Below are positions 1 to 6,068 of a DNA stretch of 6,517 bases, one piece after another. The DNA comes from an uncultured Clostridia bacterium (lineage in GTDB: Bacteria; Bacillota; Clostridia; Christensenellales; Borkfalkiaceae): assembly GCA_934249215.1 (NCBI GenBank), contig CAKQKN010000115.1, forward strand, positions 1 through 6,517, written 5' to 3'. Position 1 is the first letter of the stretch. Each line of letters opens with the position of its first letter. The notes under the pieces were generated by a model, which was given only the letters and a program-made list of their open reading frames with translations, was not told the DNA's origin and made no database searches. The translations under genes were made by a program, and so were the position numbers.

Positions 1-1
1 C

Positions 2-463
2 GCCGCTTTGGCGGAAAAAGTCAGCGAATTAGCGAACTCGCAGAAAAAAAACGAAGAAAACGCCCTTATTCTGAAAGCTTCCGCGAACTATTTAAACGAA
101 TACGCAAAGCTTCTTTTGAAGCAGGAAGATCAGAAAAAACTGTCCAAAGTCAACACGAAATGGACGGATAAAGAGGACGAAAAACTTAAAGCCCAGTTCG
201 GAAAAGGCTGGAAAGTCGCGCGGATCGCAAAAGCGCACTCTCGCAGTCTCAGCGGAATTGTTTCGCGGCTCGTCAAACTCGGGCTGATCGTCGACGACGG
301 CGAAAACGGCAAAAAACGCTGGACGGAAGAAGAGGACGCGGCGCTTCTCGAAAGAGCGGAAGCCGGCGCCCCGCTCGAAAAAATGGCAAGCGCGCATAAA
401 CGCAGCATGAGCGGCATTTTGTCGCGGCTCGAAAAACTCGGCTACGACATCGACGAAAGATAA
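2..463 (+). CDS. C-terminal part of a DNA-binding protein with two tandem Myb/SANT-like repeats (partial, 5' end outside window)
   Basis: The reading frame is open to the left edge of the window, so the gene almost certainly starts upstream; a TTG at position 8 could serve as a start but has no visible ribosome binding site. The first ~50 visible residues are polar and helical, rich in Lys, Glu and Leu. They are followed by two similar ~45-residue units. Unit 1 begins with KWTDKEDEKL and ends with SRLVKLGLI; unit 2 begins with RWTEEEDAAL and ends with SRLEKLGYD. Both share the pattern Trp-Thr-x-Glu-Glu-Asp, a central IAKAHSRS or MASAHKRS helix, and a closing SRL-x-KLG, typical of Myb/SANT-like helix-turn-helix units that bind DNA. 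This suggests a nucleic-acid-binding tail on an unidentified protein. I do not recognise the parent family. The Myb-like assignment is from pattern only; the stop at 461-463 is followed 27 nt later by a terminator. Confidence 0.75.
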   Translation, partial: AALAEKVSELANSQKKNEENALILKASANYLNEYAKLLLKQEDQKKLSKVNTKWTDKEDEKLKAQFGKGWKVARIAKAHSRSLSGIVSRLVKLGLIVDDGENGKKRWTEEEDAALLERAEAGAPLEKMASAHKRSMSGILSRLEKLGYDIDER

Positions 464-490
464 CGCCGTTTTTCGATCAAAAAAACACAT

Positions 491-536
491 AACCCCGCCT
501 ATAAGTCGATTAACGACGAATAAGCGGGGTTTTAAA
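491..536. terminator. Rho-independent terminator between convergent genes, probably bidirectional
   Basis: AACCCCGC at 491-498 pairs perfectly with GCGGGGTT at 524-531. A small inner stem lies in the loop: GTCG at 505-508 with CGAC at 514-517. On the + strand the stem runs into TTTT for the Myb-repeat gene. On the minus strand the tract beyond the stem (478-490) is also U-rich, so it can terminate dxs, whose stop codon is at 559-561. Confidence 0.8.
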
Positions 537-558
537 TACTCAAAATGCGGCACGAAAA

Positions 559-2379
559 TCAAAGAAGCTTGCGGACGGTTTCGCATAAATCGGAAACCGA
601 AAGCCCGCTTTTCTTAAGTTGTCTTTCGACGGTAGCGTGTTCACAGAAAGCGTCGCCCGCAGAAACGATCACGGTCGGCGTCGTTTTGTTTTTCGGCGCG
701 TAATACGCCGCGACGCCCTCGCCGAACCCGCCGCAAGGCGAGTTTTCCTCCAGCGTAACGACGGAAAATCCGACGAAATCGTCCAGCGTTTTTTCGTCGA
801 GCGGTTTTATGGACCGAGCGTTGACGACGGCGACCGAATCGCCGAAATTTTCGGCAGTTCCGAGCGCGAGTGATATCATCCGATTTCCGACGGCAAAAAT
901 CGCGACTTTGTTCCCTCGCCTTAAAAGTTCCCATTTCCCGGGTGAGGAAAATTCGTCGATCTCGGAGCCATCCGTCATATCGGTTATATTTCTTAATTTG
1001 CCGTTACAATAAGCGATCGCAACGGGTCGGTTGCAGGAAACGGAATACTTGAGCATTTTTCTAAGTTCGCCCGCGTCTTTCGGAACGAGAACGCAAAGCC
1101 CCGGAATCGTGCGAAGATAGCCGAAATCGAGCAAGCCCTGATGAGTTTTTCCGTCCGACCCGACGAAGCCCGATCTGTCGATCATAAAAGTCACGGGCAG
1201 ATTTTGCATGCATACGTCGACGACGAGCTGATCGTAAGCGCGTTGCAGAAAAGTCGAATAAATACAGACGACCGGTTTCAGTCCGTTATACGCCATACCC
1301 GCCGCCGCGGTGACGGCATATTCTTCACAAATGCCGACGTCAACGAATCTTTCGGGAAAACGCTCGGCAAATTCCGAAAGTCCCGTTCCCGTTTTCATTC
1401 CCGCGGTAATCGCGACGATTCTGTCGTCTTTTTCGGCAAGTTCGATCAAACACCCGGACACGCACGCCGAAAAGTCGTTGACGCTCGTTTTCATTCCGCC
1501 GCTCACGCCGTGATAGTTTTCGGGATCGTTTTCGGCTGCCGCATACCCCTTGCCCTTGACGGTTTTGATATGCAGAAAGCACGGCTTTTCGCGCTGTTTG
1601 ATCTCCGAAAGCGCCGCGCGCAAGGTCTTGACATCGTGTCCGTCCGGCACGACGAAATACTTGAAACCCACTTCGTCCAGCACTGTTGCGGGCGAAACCG
1701 AATGTTTGAAATTCGACTTGAGCCTTTTAAGACAGCGGGCTATAAGTCTGTTACCGAGCACTTTGTGCAAAAAGCGCTTTGTGTTGCCGTAGCTTTTTTT
1801 AAGCGCGATTTTGGAAAAGAATCGATATGCGCCGTTGCGGTTTTCCGAAATACTCATTCCGTTATCGTTGAACACGACGAGAAATTTTTTCGGTTTTTCT
1901 GCATTAACGAAAAGCGCCTCGAGATTTTCGCCGTTGAACATGGACGCATCTCCGACGAACACGACGAGGTTTTCTTCACCACCTTTTAAGTCGCGGGCGA
2001 AAGCGTAACCGCTCGCAGCGGCAAGAGAGTTACCCGCATGCCCGCCGATGAACCCGTCGGCGGAATTCTTATCGTCGCCGCAAAAGCCGCTCGCGCCGCC
2101 CTCGAGCCTGACGGCGGAAAATTTTTCCTTCCCGACATTTAAAATCTTGAAAGCGTACGACTGGTGCCCGACGTCGAAAAATATTTTATCGACGGAAAAA
2201 TCATACACCGAACAAAGCGAAACGAGCGCTTCGACAGCCCCGAGCGCAGATGACAAATGTCCGCCGTTTTTCCCGACGACGTCGATTATCTCGCTCCGAA
2301 TTTCGTCGCAAAGCGTCCGAAGATCGTCGAGCGTCAAATTGTTTACGTCCGTGATCGAACGCAGATTTTCAAGTACCAT
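559..2379 (-). CDS. dxs: 1-deoxy-D-xylulose-5-phosphate synthase, divergent
   Basis: The product has 606 residues (the family is usually ~620-640). It would condense pyruvate and glyceraldehyde-3-phosphate to DXP with thiamine diphosphate, feeding the MEP isoprenoid pathway and thiamine and pyridoxal synthesis in the cytosol. The N-terminus matches the family: LDDLRTLCDEIRSEI, then GGHLSSALG (His41) and FDVGHQSY (His72). The TPP/metal motif runs from GDAS (143-146) to NDNGMSIS (171-178). The transketolase-like pyrimidine domain carries DVGICEEYAV with the expected activating Glu352, then YSTFLQRAYDQ (374-384) and DRSGFVGSDGKTHQG (401-415). The transketolase C-domain begins near residue 485. 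Oddities: GDG is GDA, the usual EQHAV is EEYAV, and the PRG phosphate-contact segment before the C-domain reads CNG (458-460). The start is chosen by homology; no strong Shine-Dalgarno is visible. It lies 126 nt downstream of the Cys-rich gene and may be cotranscribed. Family assignment is secure; full DXS activity is less so. Confidence 0.93.
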   Translation of the reverse strand: MVLENLRSITDVNNLTLDDLRTLCDEIRSEIIDVVGKNGGHLSSALGAVEALVSLCSVYDFSVDKIFFDVGHQSYAFKILNVGKEKFSAVRLEGGASGFCGDDKNSADGFIGGHAGNSLAAASGYAFARDLKGGEENLVVFVGDASMFNGENLEALFVNAEKPKKFLVVFNDNGMSISENRNGAYRFFSKIALKKSYGNTKRFLHKVLGNRLIARCLKRLKSNFKHSVSPATVLDEVGFKYFVVPDGHDVKTLRAALSEIKQREKPCFLHIKTVKGKGYAAAENDPENYHGVSGGMKTSVNDFSACVSGCLIELAEKDDRIVAITAGMKTGTGLSEFAERFPERFVDVGICEEYAVTAAAGMAYNGLKPVVCIYSTFLQRAYDQLVVDVCMQNLPVTFMIDRSGFVGSDGKTHQGLLDFGYLRTIPGLCVLVPKDAGELRKMLKYSVSCNRPVAIAYCNGKLRNITDMTDGSEIDEFSSPGKWELLRRGNKVAIFAVGNRMISLALGTAENFGDSVAVVNARSIKPLDEKTLDDFVGFSVVTLEENSPCGGFGEGVAAYYAPKNKTTPTVIVSAGDAFCEHATVERQLKKSGLSVSDLCETVRKLL

Positions 2380-2505
2380 AATAAAATATATGCCCCGGGC
2401 AAAGCAAATAACCGCATCCGCCCGATATTCCCGTCGCTCTTTTTCGACGATCCGCCCTTACCTCCCGACTTCTTTCGGCTGTCGGAATTTAATCCCGATC
2501 TATTT

Positions 2506-2793
2506 TTAGTGTTTATGTGAATGATTGTGCATATGTTCGTGTCCGCAATCGCAACAATCGTCGTCGCAACAATCGTCGTCGCAACAGACATTGGCGTGAT
2601 CGCCAAGCGGATGAGAAACCGATTCAAAAATGCCGTCGATCTTTATCGCGGCGTAATCGTCCGTTTGCAGACACTTTCCGCAGTTATCGCAGATTTTGAG
2701 CGGATCGAGATCGCAAAATTCGCATTCGCCGCAACCGATGCAGTCGCGGTCGTAAAGCACGCATTTGCCGTCCCCGACTTTATTTCTTTTCAT
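2506..2793 (-). CDS. Small Cys/His-rich metal-binding protein
   Basis: The product has 95 residues from the ATG at 2793, chosen because GGGAGGT (2801-2807) lies 7 nt upstream; a GTG at 2802 in the same frame overlaps that site and is unlikely. The core has a CIGCGECEFC block (Cys18, 21, 24, 27) and a CDNCGKC block (Cys35, 38, 41), joined by DLDPLKI, with another Cys at 11. This spacing suggests zinc or iron-sulfur binding. After a linker, the tail holds a CCDDD unit repeated twice plus CCDC (residues 70-83), then His alternating at 85, 87, 89, 91, 93 and 95. Such tails resemble the metal-storage tails of nickel/zinc chaperones such as HypB or SlyD, by analogy only. From memory, small proteins with a CDLDPxKxCDNC core occur across Clostridia without a known role. 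It is divergent from lexA and upstream of dxs on the same strand. Confidence 0.85.
   Translation of the reverse strand: MKRNKVGDGKCVLYDRDCIGCGECEFCDLDPLKICDNCGKCLQTDDYAAIKIDGIFESVSHPLGDHANVCCDDDCCDDDCCDCGHEHMHNHSHKH
2551..2586 (-). repeat. 15-bp tandem repeat inside the Cys-rich gene
   Basis: The unit GCAACAATCGTCGTC (+ strand) occurs at 2551-2565 and again, identical, at 2566-2580, followed by a partial GCAACA at 2581-2586. Being a multiple of 3, it encodes in-frame Cys-Cys-Asp-Asp-Asp units. Changes in copy number would lengthen or shorten the metal-binding tail without a frameshift. Confidence 0.9.
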
Positions 2794-2855
2794 ATAACAC
2801 ACCTCCCCTCGTCCGCTTTCGTCAAACGACTTCCCGCGGATAAGAACAGAAAAAA

Positions 2856-2861
2856 ATTATA
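2856..2861 (-). promoter_or_regulatory. Possible -10 box for the Cys-rich gene (and dxs)
   Basis: On the minus strand this reads TATAAT, 63 nt upstream of the chosen ATG. No good -35 is visible at 16-18 nt: the region there is the CAAACGTTTG palindrome of the LexA box. If this promoter is real, LexA bound at 2871-2884 would lie across its -35 position. Confidence 0.3.
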
Positions 2862-2870
2862 AAAAAAATA

Positions 2871-2884
2871 TGAACAAACGTTTG
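2871..2884. promoter_or_regulatory. LexA (SOS/DinR-type) operator
   Basis: TGAACAAACGTTTG fits the Bacillus-type consensus CGAACRNRYGTTYC at 12 of 14 positions, with both mismatches at the ends; the core CAAACGTTTG is a perfect palindrome. It overlaps the lexA -35 element (2882-2887), the arrangement expected for autorepression. No second GAAC-N4-GTTY site is visible in the window. Confidence 0.8.
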
Positions 2885-2910
2885 CTTTTTATCTTTCCGC
2901 ATGATATAAT
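2882..2910 (+). promoter_or_regulatory. lexA promoter
   Basis: A -35 TTGCTT at 2882-2887 and a perfect -10 TATAAT at 2905-2910 are separated by 17 nt. Transcription would start near 2917, giving a ~36-nt leader. The same TTGCTT-17-TATAAT arrangement is found upstream of holA. The ribosome binding site GGAGGT is at 2943-2948. Confidence 0.8.
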
Positions 2911-2952
2911 CAAAACGAGAACGGCAACAGACCGTTAGCGTCGGAGGTCATA

Positions 2953-3546
2953 ATGGGAAAAATCGAAGACAAACTGCTCGGCGTCGCCGAATACGTCAGA
3001 AAATATCAATGCGAGAACGGCTATCCGCCGTCCGTTCGCGAAATCTGCCGCGCGCTCGGGATCAAGTCGACCGCCACCGCGCACTACTATCTTGACAAAC
3101 TCGAGGAACGCGGAGTCATCACGCGGAACGCCAACAAGAATCGCGCCATTTCCCTTACCGACACGCCCGAGTTCGTGAGCGTACCCCTCGTCGGAACCGT
3201 CACCGCAGGCGAACCGATACTTGCAGTCGAAAACCTCGAAGGATATTACCCGCTTCCGCCCGAATTCGTCGGGGGCGGCACTTGTTTTCTTCTTCAGGTC
3301 AAAGGCGAAAGTATGATCGAAGCGGGAATCCTTAACGGCGACAAAATCATTTGCGAGAAAACCGACTCCGCCGATAACGGCGACATCGTCGTCGCGCTCG
3401 TGGATGATTCCGCCACCGTGAAACGTTTTTTCAGACGGGACGGAAAAATTATCCTCCACCCCGAAAACCCGACGATGACCGACATCGTCGTCGACAGCGC
3501 GAGTGTCATCGCGAAAGTCAAAGGCTTGCTTCGCAAATACCGCTGA
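2953..3546 (+). CDS. lexA: LexA repressor, SOS master regulator
   Basis: The product has 197 residues, the usual family length. It represses DNA-damage genes and inactivates itself by RecA-stimulated self-cleavage. The N-terminal winged helix-turn-helix spans roughly residues 1-68, with NGYPPSVREICRALGIKS and YYLDKLEERGVI typical of the DNA-reading region. The cleavage site is Ala85-Gly86 in GTVTAGEPI. The C-terminal S24 peptidase domain has catalytic Ser120 in KGESM and Lys157 in ATVKRF, so the protein should be fully cleavable. The start is fixed by GGAGGT five to ten bases upstream. An operator on its own promoter implies autoregulation. It is monocistronic: a hairpin terminator follows and the next genes are on the opposite strand. 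Confidence 0.97.
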   Translation: MGKIEDKLLGVAEYVRKYQCENGYPPSVREICRALGIKSTATAHYYLDKLEERGVITRNANKNRAISLTDTPEFVSVPLVGTVTAGEPILAVENLEGYYPLPPEFVGGGTCFLLQVKGESMIEAGILNGDKIICEKTDSADNGDIVVALVDDSATVKRFFRRDGKIILHPENPTMTDIVVDSASVIAKVKGLLRKYR

Positions 3547-3602
3547 CGATTATCGAACCCACTCTTTCCGCATTTTTGCATATCGCGCGGTTATCTCTCA
3601 GA

Positions 3603-3634
3603 AAAGATTTTTTCGCCGCAAGCGCAAAATCTTT
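3603..3634. other. Hairpin of unknown role downstream of lexA
   Basis: AAAGATTTT (3603-3611) pairs perfectly with AAAATCTTT (3626-3634). Inside the loop, CGC (3614-3616) can pair with GCG (3622-3624). No T-run follows on the + strand, so it is not a standard terminator; it may protect the lexA mRNA 3' end. Confidence 0.4.
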
Positions 3635-3671
3635 GATCGACTTACGACGACGCAACTTCAATAAAGAAACT

Positions 3672-3703
3672 AAACGCCCTGTCTGACCGACAAGGCGTTT
3701 TTT
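3672..3703 (+). terminator. Rho-independent terminator of lexA
   Basis: AAACGCC (3672-3678) pairs with GGCGTTT (3694-3700), then one C/A mismatch, then TGTC (3680-3683) with GACA (3689-3692), leaving a 5-nt loop. Six T residues follow (3698-3703). On the minus strand the stem is followed by a weaker T-rich tract, so it may also stop transcripts from the cdaA side. An overlapping palindrome with arms TTTCGTCG and CGACGAAA lies at 3701-3718. Confidence 0.85.
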
Positions 3704-3737
3704 CGTCGGACGACGAAAACCCCGTTATTCACCTTTC

Positions 3738-3800
3738 GAAAGTTCCAGCATGGTCCGAAAAAGACCACCGCCGAAGAACTCTCAGGTCACACGACCGACC
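3738..3800 (+). ncRNA. Glycine-riboswitch-like segment, probably degenerate
   Basis: Read on the + strand, a hairpin TGGTC (3751-3755) / GACCA (3763-3767) is followed by CGCCGAAG (3769-3776) and then CTCTCAGGT (3780-3788), the order found in the 3' half of glycine riboswitch aptamers (CCGAAG then CUCUCAGG). A strand at 3738-3745 (GAAAGTTC) sits where the aptamer's GGAGAG strand should be and pairs with GAACTCTC (3776-3783) except for one A/C mismatch. The usual insert between CCGAAG and CUCUC is shortened to two bases, and no closing P1 stem is seen. No + strand gene follows. It is best read as a decayed aptamer or a resemblance; on the minus strand the same stem pairs fully with a G-U. Confidence 0.3.
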
Positions 3801-3808
3801 GCCGAGCG

Positions 3809-3916
3809 TTATACGTGAACGGCGAGCAGCGTGATGAACGCAAGAGCCACCGCAATGAGAATATACGGAATGGCAGACAAAATGTTTCCGCTTTTTTTAT
3901 AATCGATTTTCTTCAT
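3809..3916 (-). CDS. 35-residue single-TM protein translationally linked to cdaA
   Basis: The frame runs from an ATG at 3916 to TAA at 3809-3811. The Shine-Dalgarno AAGGAG lies 6 nt before the ATG and overlaps the TAA stop of cdaA, so translation is probably coupled. The protein has a short basic N-terminus (MKKIDYKKSGN), then a continuous hydrophobic helix from about residue 12 to 33 (ILSAIPYILIAVALAFITLL in its middle), ending in HV. The positive-inside rule puts the N-terminus in the cytoplasm. I know no named family. In many Bacillota the gene after cdaA is cdaR/ybbR, whose product also starts with one TM helix; this could be a functional stand-in or a relic, but no periplasmic part follows. 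The coding call rests on the excellent ribosome binding site, the intact frame and the TM helix. Confidence 0.75.
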   Translation of the reverse strand: MKKIDYKKSGNILSAIPYILIAVALAFITLLAVHV

Positions 3917-3926
3917 ATCCGGCTCC

Positions 3927-4727
3927 TTAATTTATTTTCTCTTTCCAATAGAAGTTTCTGAGCGTGTTTTTAAGCATTTCCGTGTCGGCATAGCGTTTGA
4001 GTTTTCCGCCGTGCGCGACCGAGATAACGCCCGTTTCCTCGGAAACGATAATCGAAGTAACGTTGATCGTTTCGGTGATACCGATGCCCGCGCGATGGCG
4101 AGTTCCGAGTTCTTTCGGCAGATTTATTTCCTGCGACAAAGGCAAGAAGCACCCCGCCGCCTGAATCTTCGTGTCGTTGATGATCATAGCGCCGTCATGG
4201 AGCGGCGTTTTCGGGAAGAAAATGCTTTCGATGAGTTCGGACGAAATCTGCGAGTTCACCGAAATACCCGTGTCCAGAATGCCCGTCGGAATGTTCGAGT
4301 TCGACAAAATGATGATCGCGCCGACGTTGTTTTTCGACATACTCTGAACGGCTTTGATGATCTCGTTTATGCAGGTTTTCGCGTCGTCGCCGTCGGAATC
4401 GTGCTCGGAATGCTTGATATCGAGCCCCTTGCTCGAGCGATCCCACACCGCGCGCTTAATCTCCGTGGCGAACATTACCACGACGGCAAGCACGAACACG
4501 GCGATCAGAAACCACACCGTGTAGCCCGGCATGTCGGAAATCATGCAGATCAACGACACCGCCAGCGTGTATAAAACGAAAAACCAGATTATGGGTTTCG
4601 CGTTGTTCTTGCGCAGAATGTTGAGCGACAAAAAGAACGCGACCGCGAGGAGCGCGAACTCCAACGCATAAATCGGCTTCAGATTACTGAAAAAGTATTC
4701 TAATCTTTCGGCTAAAGTTTTTTCCAT
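3927..4727 (-). CDS. cdaA: Diadenylate cyclase CdaA (membrane DAC domain protein)
   Basis: It converts two ATP into cyclic di-AMP, the second messenger controlling potassium and osmolyte balance and cell-wall homeostasis in Bacillota, at the inner face of the membrane. The ATG at 4727 gives 266 residues (family ~270) and has GGAG 6 nt upstream; the in-frame ATG at 4778 would add 17 residues without hydrophobic character and lies within the promoter-proximal leader. Three TM helices fall near residues 19-37, 46-63 and 70-88, followed by a linker and the DAC catalytic domain. Its signature motifs are intact: LHDGAMII with DGA at 178-180, and GTRHRAGIG with RHR at 210-212. SEETG and AHGGKL follow. 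The usual partners cdaR and glmM are not next to it: the downstream gene is a small TM protein and the upstream gene is holA. Confidence 0.95.
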   Translation of the reverse strand: MEKTLAERLEYFFSNLKPIYALEFALLAVAFFLSLNILRKNNAKPIIWFFVLYTLAVSLICMISDMPGYTVWFLIAVFVLAVVVMFATEIKRAVWDRSSKGLDIKHSEHDSDGDDAKTCINEIIKAVQSMSKNNVGAIIILSNSNIPTGILDTGISVNSQISSELIESIFFPKTPLHDGAMIINDTKIQAAGCFLPLSQEINLPKELGTRHRAGIGITETINVTSIIVSEETGVISVAHGGKLKRYADTEMLKNTLRNFYWKEKIN

Positions 4728-4784
4728 ATCAATCTCCGCGGATAAAACGCCGCAAGCCGTCAAGCCCGCGCGCCGCATGCTAAT

Positions 4785-4808
4785 ATTGTACTACGATATT
4801 ATATTATA
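4785..4808 (-). promoter_or_regulatory. Likely promoter -10 region of cdaA
   Basis: On the minus strand this AT-rich segment contains TATAAT (4803-4808) and, closer to the gene, TACAAT (4785-4790). No convincing -35 is present at 16-18 nt for either, so the start point is undecided. The location, 58-80 nt before the cdaA ATG, fits a promoter separate from holA. Confidence 0.4.
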
Positions 4809-4945
4809 CAGTATAACCAGAAAAAAATAAAGCGTTTTGAGCGATTTTTTTCGCAGTCGTTTTTAAGCGTGTCGTAAGCGACGTCGTTCACCGTTTTTTG
4901 TCGCGCCGCAGACCTTTCGATCGCCGCTTGATCCGTTGGCGCAAT

Positions 4946-5914
4946 TTACTGCATGATCTCGGCAAGACAGATGTAAAAAGCCGCGTCCGCCGAAACTTTT
5001 CCGCTTTTGAAATCGGTGTCGTAAGCGGAAAATACGTCGATTATTTTTTTCAGTCGTTTAGGCGTAAACCGAGCCGCCTGCTCGCGCGATTTTTTAACGG
5101 CGAACGGCTTGACTCCGAGCAACGCCGCCAGCCCCTCGTCGCTTTTTTGCGTCGTCGCGCAGAAAAACAGACGCCTGAAATAGTTATATAAAACGGAAAA
5201 AAGCCGCTGAAGATCGTTGCTTTTCGATCTCATGTCCTCGATTATGGCGTAAGCCGCGTCGTATTTTTTCCTTGCGACGTTTTCCGTCAGTTCATACAGT
5301 TGATAGTCCTGCTCTTTGGTGACGAGCTCCCTTATGTCGCTCTCCGTCACTTCGGCGTTGCCGTGGCAATAGGCGCAAAGTTTTTCGACCTCGCCGCTGA
5401 TTCTCGTCATGTCCGACTTGCAGAATTCGCAGATCAGCCGCGCGTTCGCGACGGTGATGATAAGCCCCGCGTGTTTGAGCGTTACCGAAATATATTTGAT
5501 AAGAACGTTTTCGTCCGCCTTGCCGCAATCGACGACCTCGACCGACGAATATTTTTTCAGCGCGTCGCACGGAGCCGAATCGACTATCACGAGAACGGAC
5601 GAGTCGGCGGGCGCGTTCAGATAGCCCTCTATCTTGCCGCTTTTAAGATCTTTCGCCGTCGGATAAAATTCGCGGAGAACGACCATACGTTTTTCGCTCA
5701 TGAATGGGTACTGTAACAGCGCGAGAACGACTTCGTTCTGATTTGAAAGCGCATATTTGCCGTCGAAAGATATAAAATTAAGTTCGGGCGAAGTCACGCA
5801 TTTTTTCCGGATCGTCTTTACCGCAAGTTCGCGGAAATACGCGTCGTCGCCGCAAACGAAATATACCGGGGCAACCCGTGCGGAAAGCATATTTTTCAGT
5901 TGTTCGATTCTCAA
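4946..5914 (-). CDS. holA: DNA polymerase III subunit delta (clamp-loader wrench)
   Basis: Delta opens the beta sliding clamp within the clamp loader during replication. The chosen start is the TTG at 5914, because GGAGGT (5921-5926) lies 6 nt upstream; longer frames reaching 5959 would run over that site. The result is 322 residues, close to the family's ~330-345. The N-terminal region has APVYFVCGDDAYFRE, matching the family's opening (Y-x-[FL]-x-G-[ED]-[ED]-x-[FY]-[LF]). The middle has the SSVLVIVD strand and EKLCAYC (a degenerate AAA+ fold), then the helical domain with TKEQDYQLYELTENVARKKYDAAYAII and the clamp-loader collar region LQRLFSVLYNYFRRL. It ends 218 nt before the cdaA start, on the same strand. 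Confidence in the family is high from motif order. Confidence 0.92.
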   Translation of the reverse strand: MRIEQLKNMLSARVAPVYFVCGDDAYFRELAVKTIRKKCVTSPELNFISFDGKYALSNQNEVVLALLQYPFMSEKRMVVLREFYPTAKDLKSGKIEGYLNAPADSSVLVIVDSAPCDALKKYSSVEVVDCGKADENVLIKYISVTLKHAGLIITVANARLICEFCKSDMTRISGEVEKLCAYCHGNAEVTESDIRELVTKEQDYQLYELTENVARKKYDAAYAIIEDMRSKSNDLQRLFSVLYNYFRRLFFCATTQKSDEGLAALLGVKPFAVKKSREQAARFTPKRLKKIIDVFSAYDTDFKSGKVSADAAFYICLAEIMQ

Positions 5915-6000
5915 AACGACACCTCCGCAAGAATTTTCGTTTACATCGCCCGAGCGCAAACCGACCGCAGCCGAGCGTATAATACTATGCTATGCATTTT

Positions 6001-6029
6001 ATTATATCATCGCCCGCAAAAAAAAGCAA
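6001..6029 (-). promoter_or_regulatory. holA promoter
   Basis: On the minus strand, TTGCTT (6024-6029) and TATAAT (6001-6006) are 17 nt apart, the same elements and spacing as the lexA promoter. Transcription would start near 5994, leaving a leader of about 80 nt before the holA TTG. Confidence 0.75.
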
Positions 6030-6068
6030 CCGAAAGAAAGGATAGGGATTCCATTCGTCATCACTAAT

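Noticed and set aside
1141..1989. 282-codon open frame on the + strand
   Set aside because: It lies entirely antisense to dxs, whose family motifs are unmistakable. GC-rich third positions of dxs keep this frame open; its translation has no recognisable domain and no ribosome binding site.
2343..2627. 94-codon minus-strand frame bridging the Cys-rich gene and dxs
   Set aside because: It overlaps the end of the Cys-rich gene and the start of dxs in another frame, with no ribosome binding site. The 126-nt gap 2380-2505 shows no gene or clear terminator.
2935..3459. 174-codon open frame on the minus strand
   Set aside because: Antisense shadow of lexA; it would also run through the lexA start region and has no supporting signals.
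4011..4574. 187-codon open frame on the + strand
   Set aside because: Antisense to the catalytic half of cdaA; Arg/Asp-rich translation of the kind produced by mirror frames.
4831..4880. Terminator for holA
   Set aside because: Only weak 4-bp hairpins (GCGA/TCGC at 4841-4854, GTCG/CGAC near 4873) are present, without the stem-plus-T-run order on the minus strand, so read-through into cdaA is possible.
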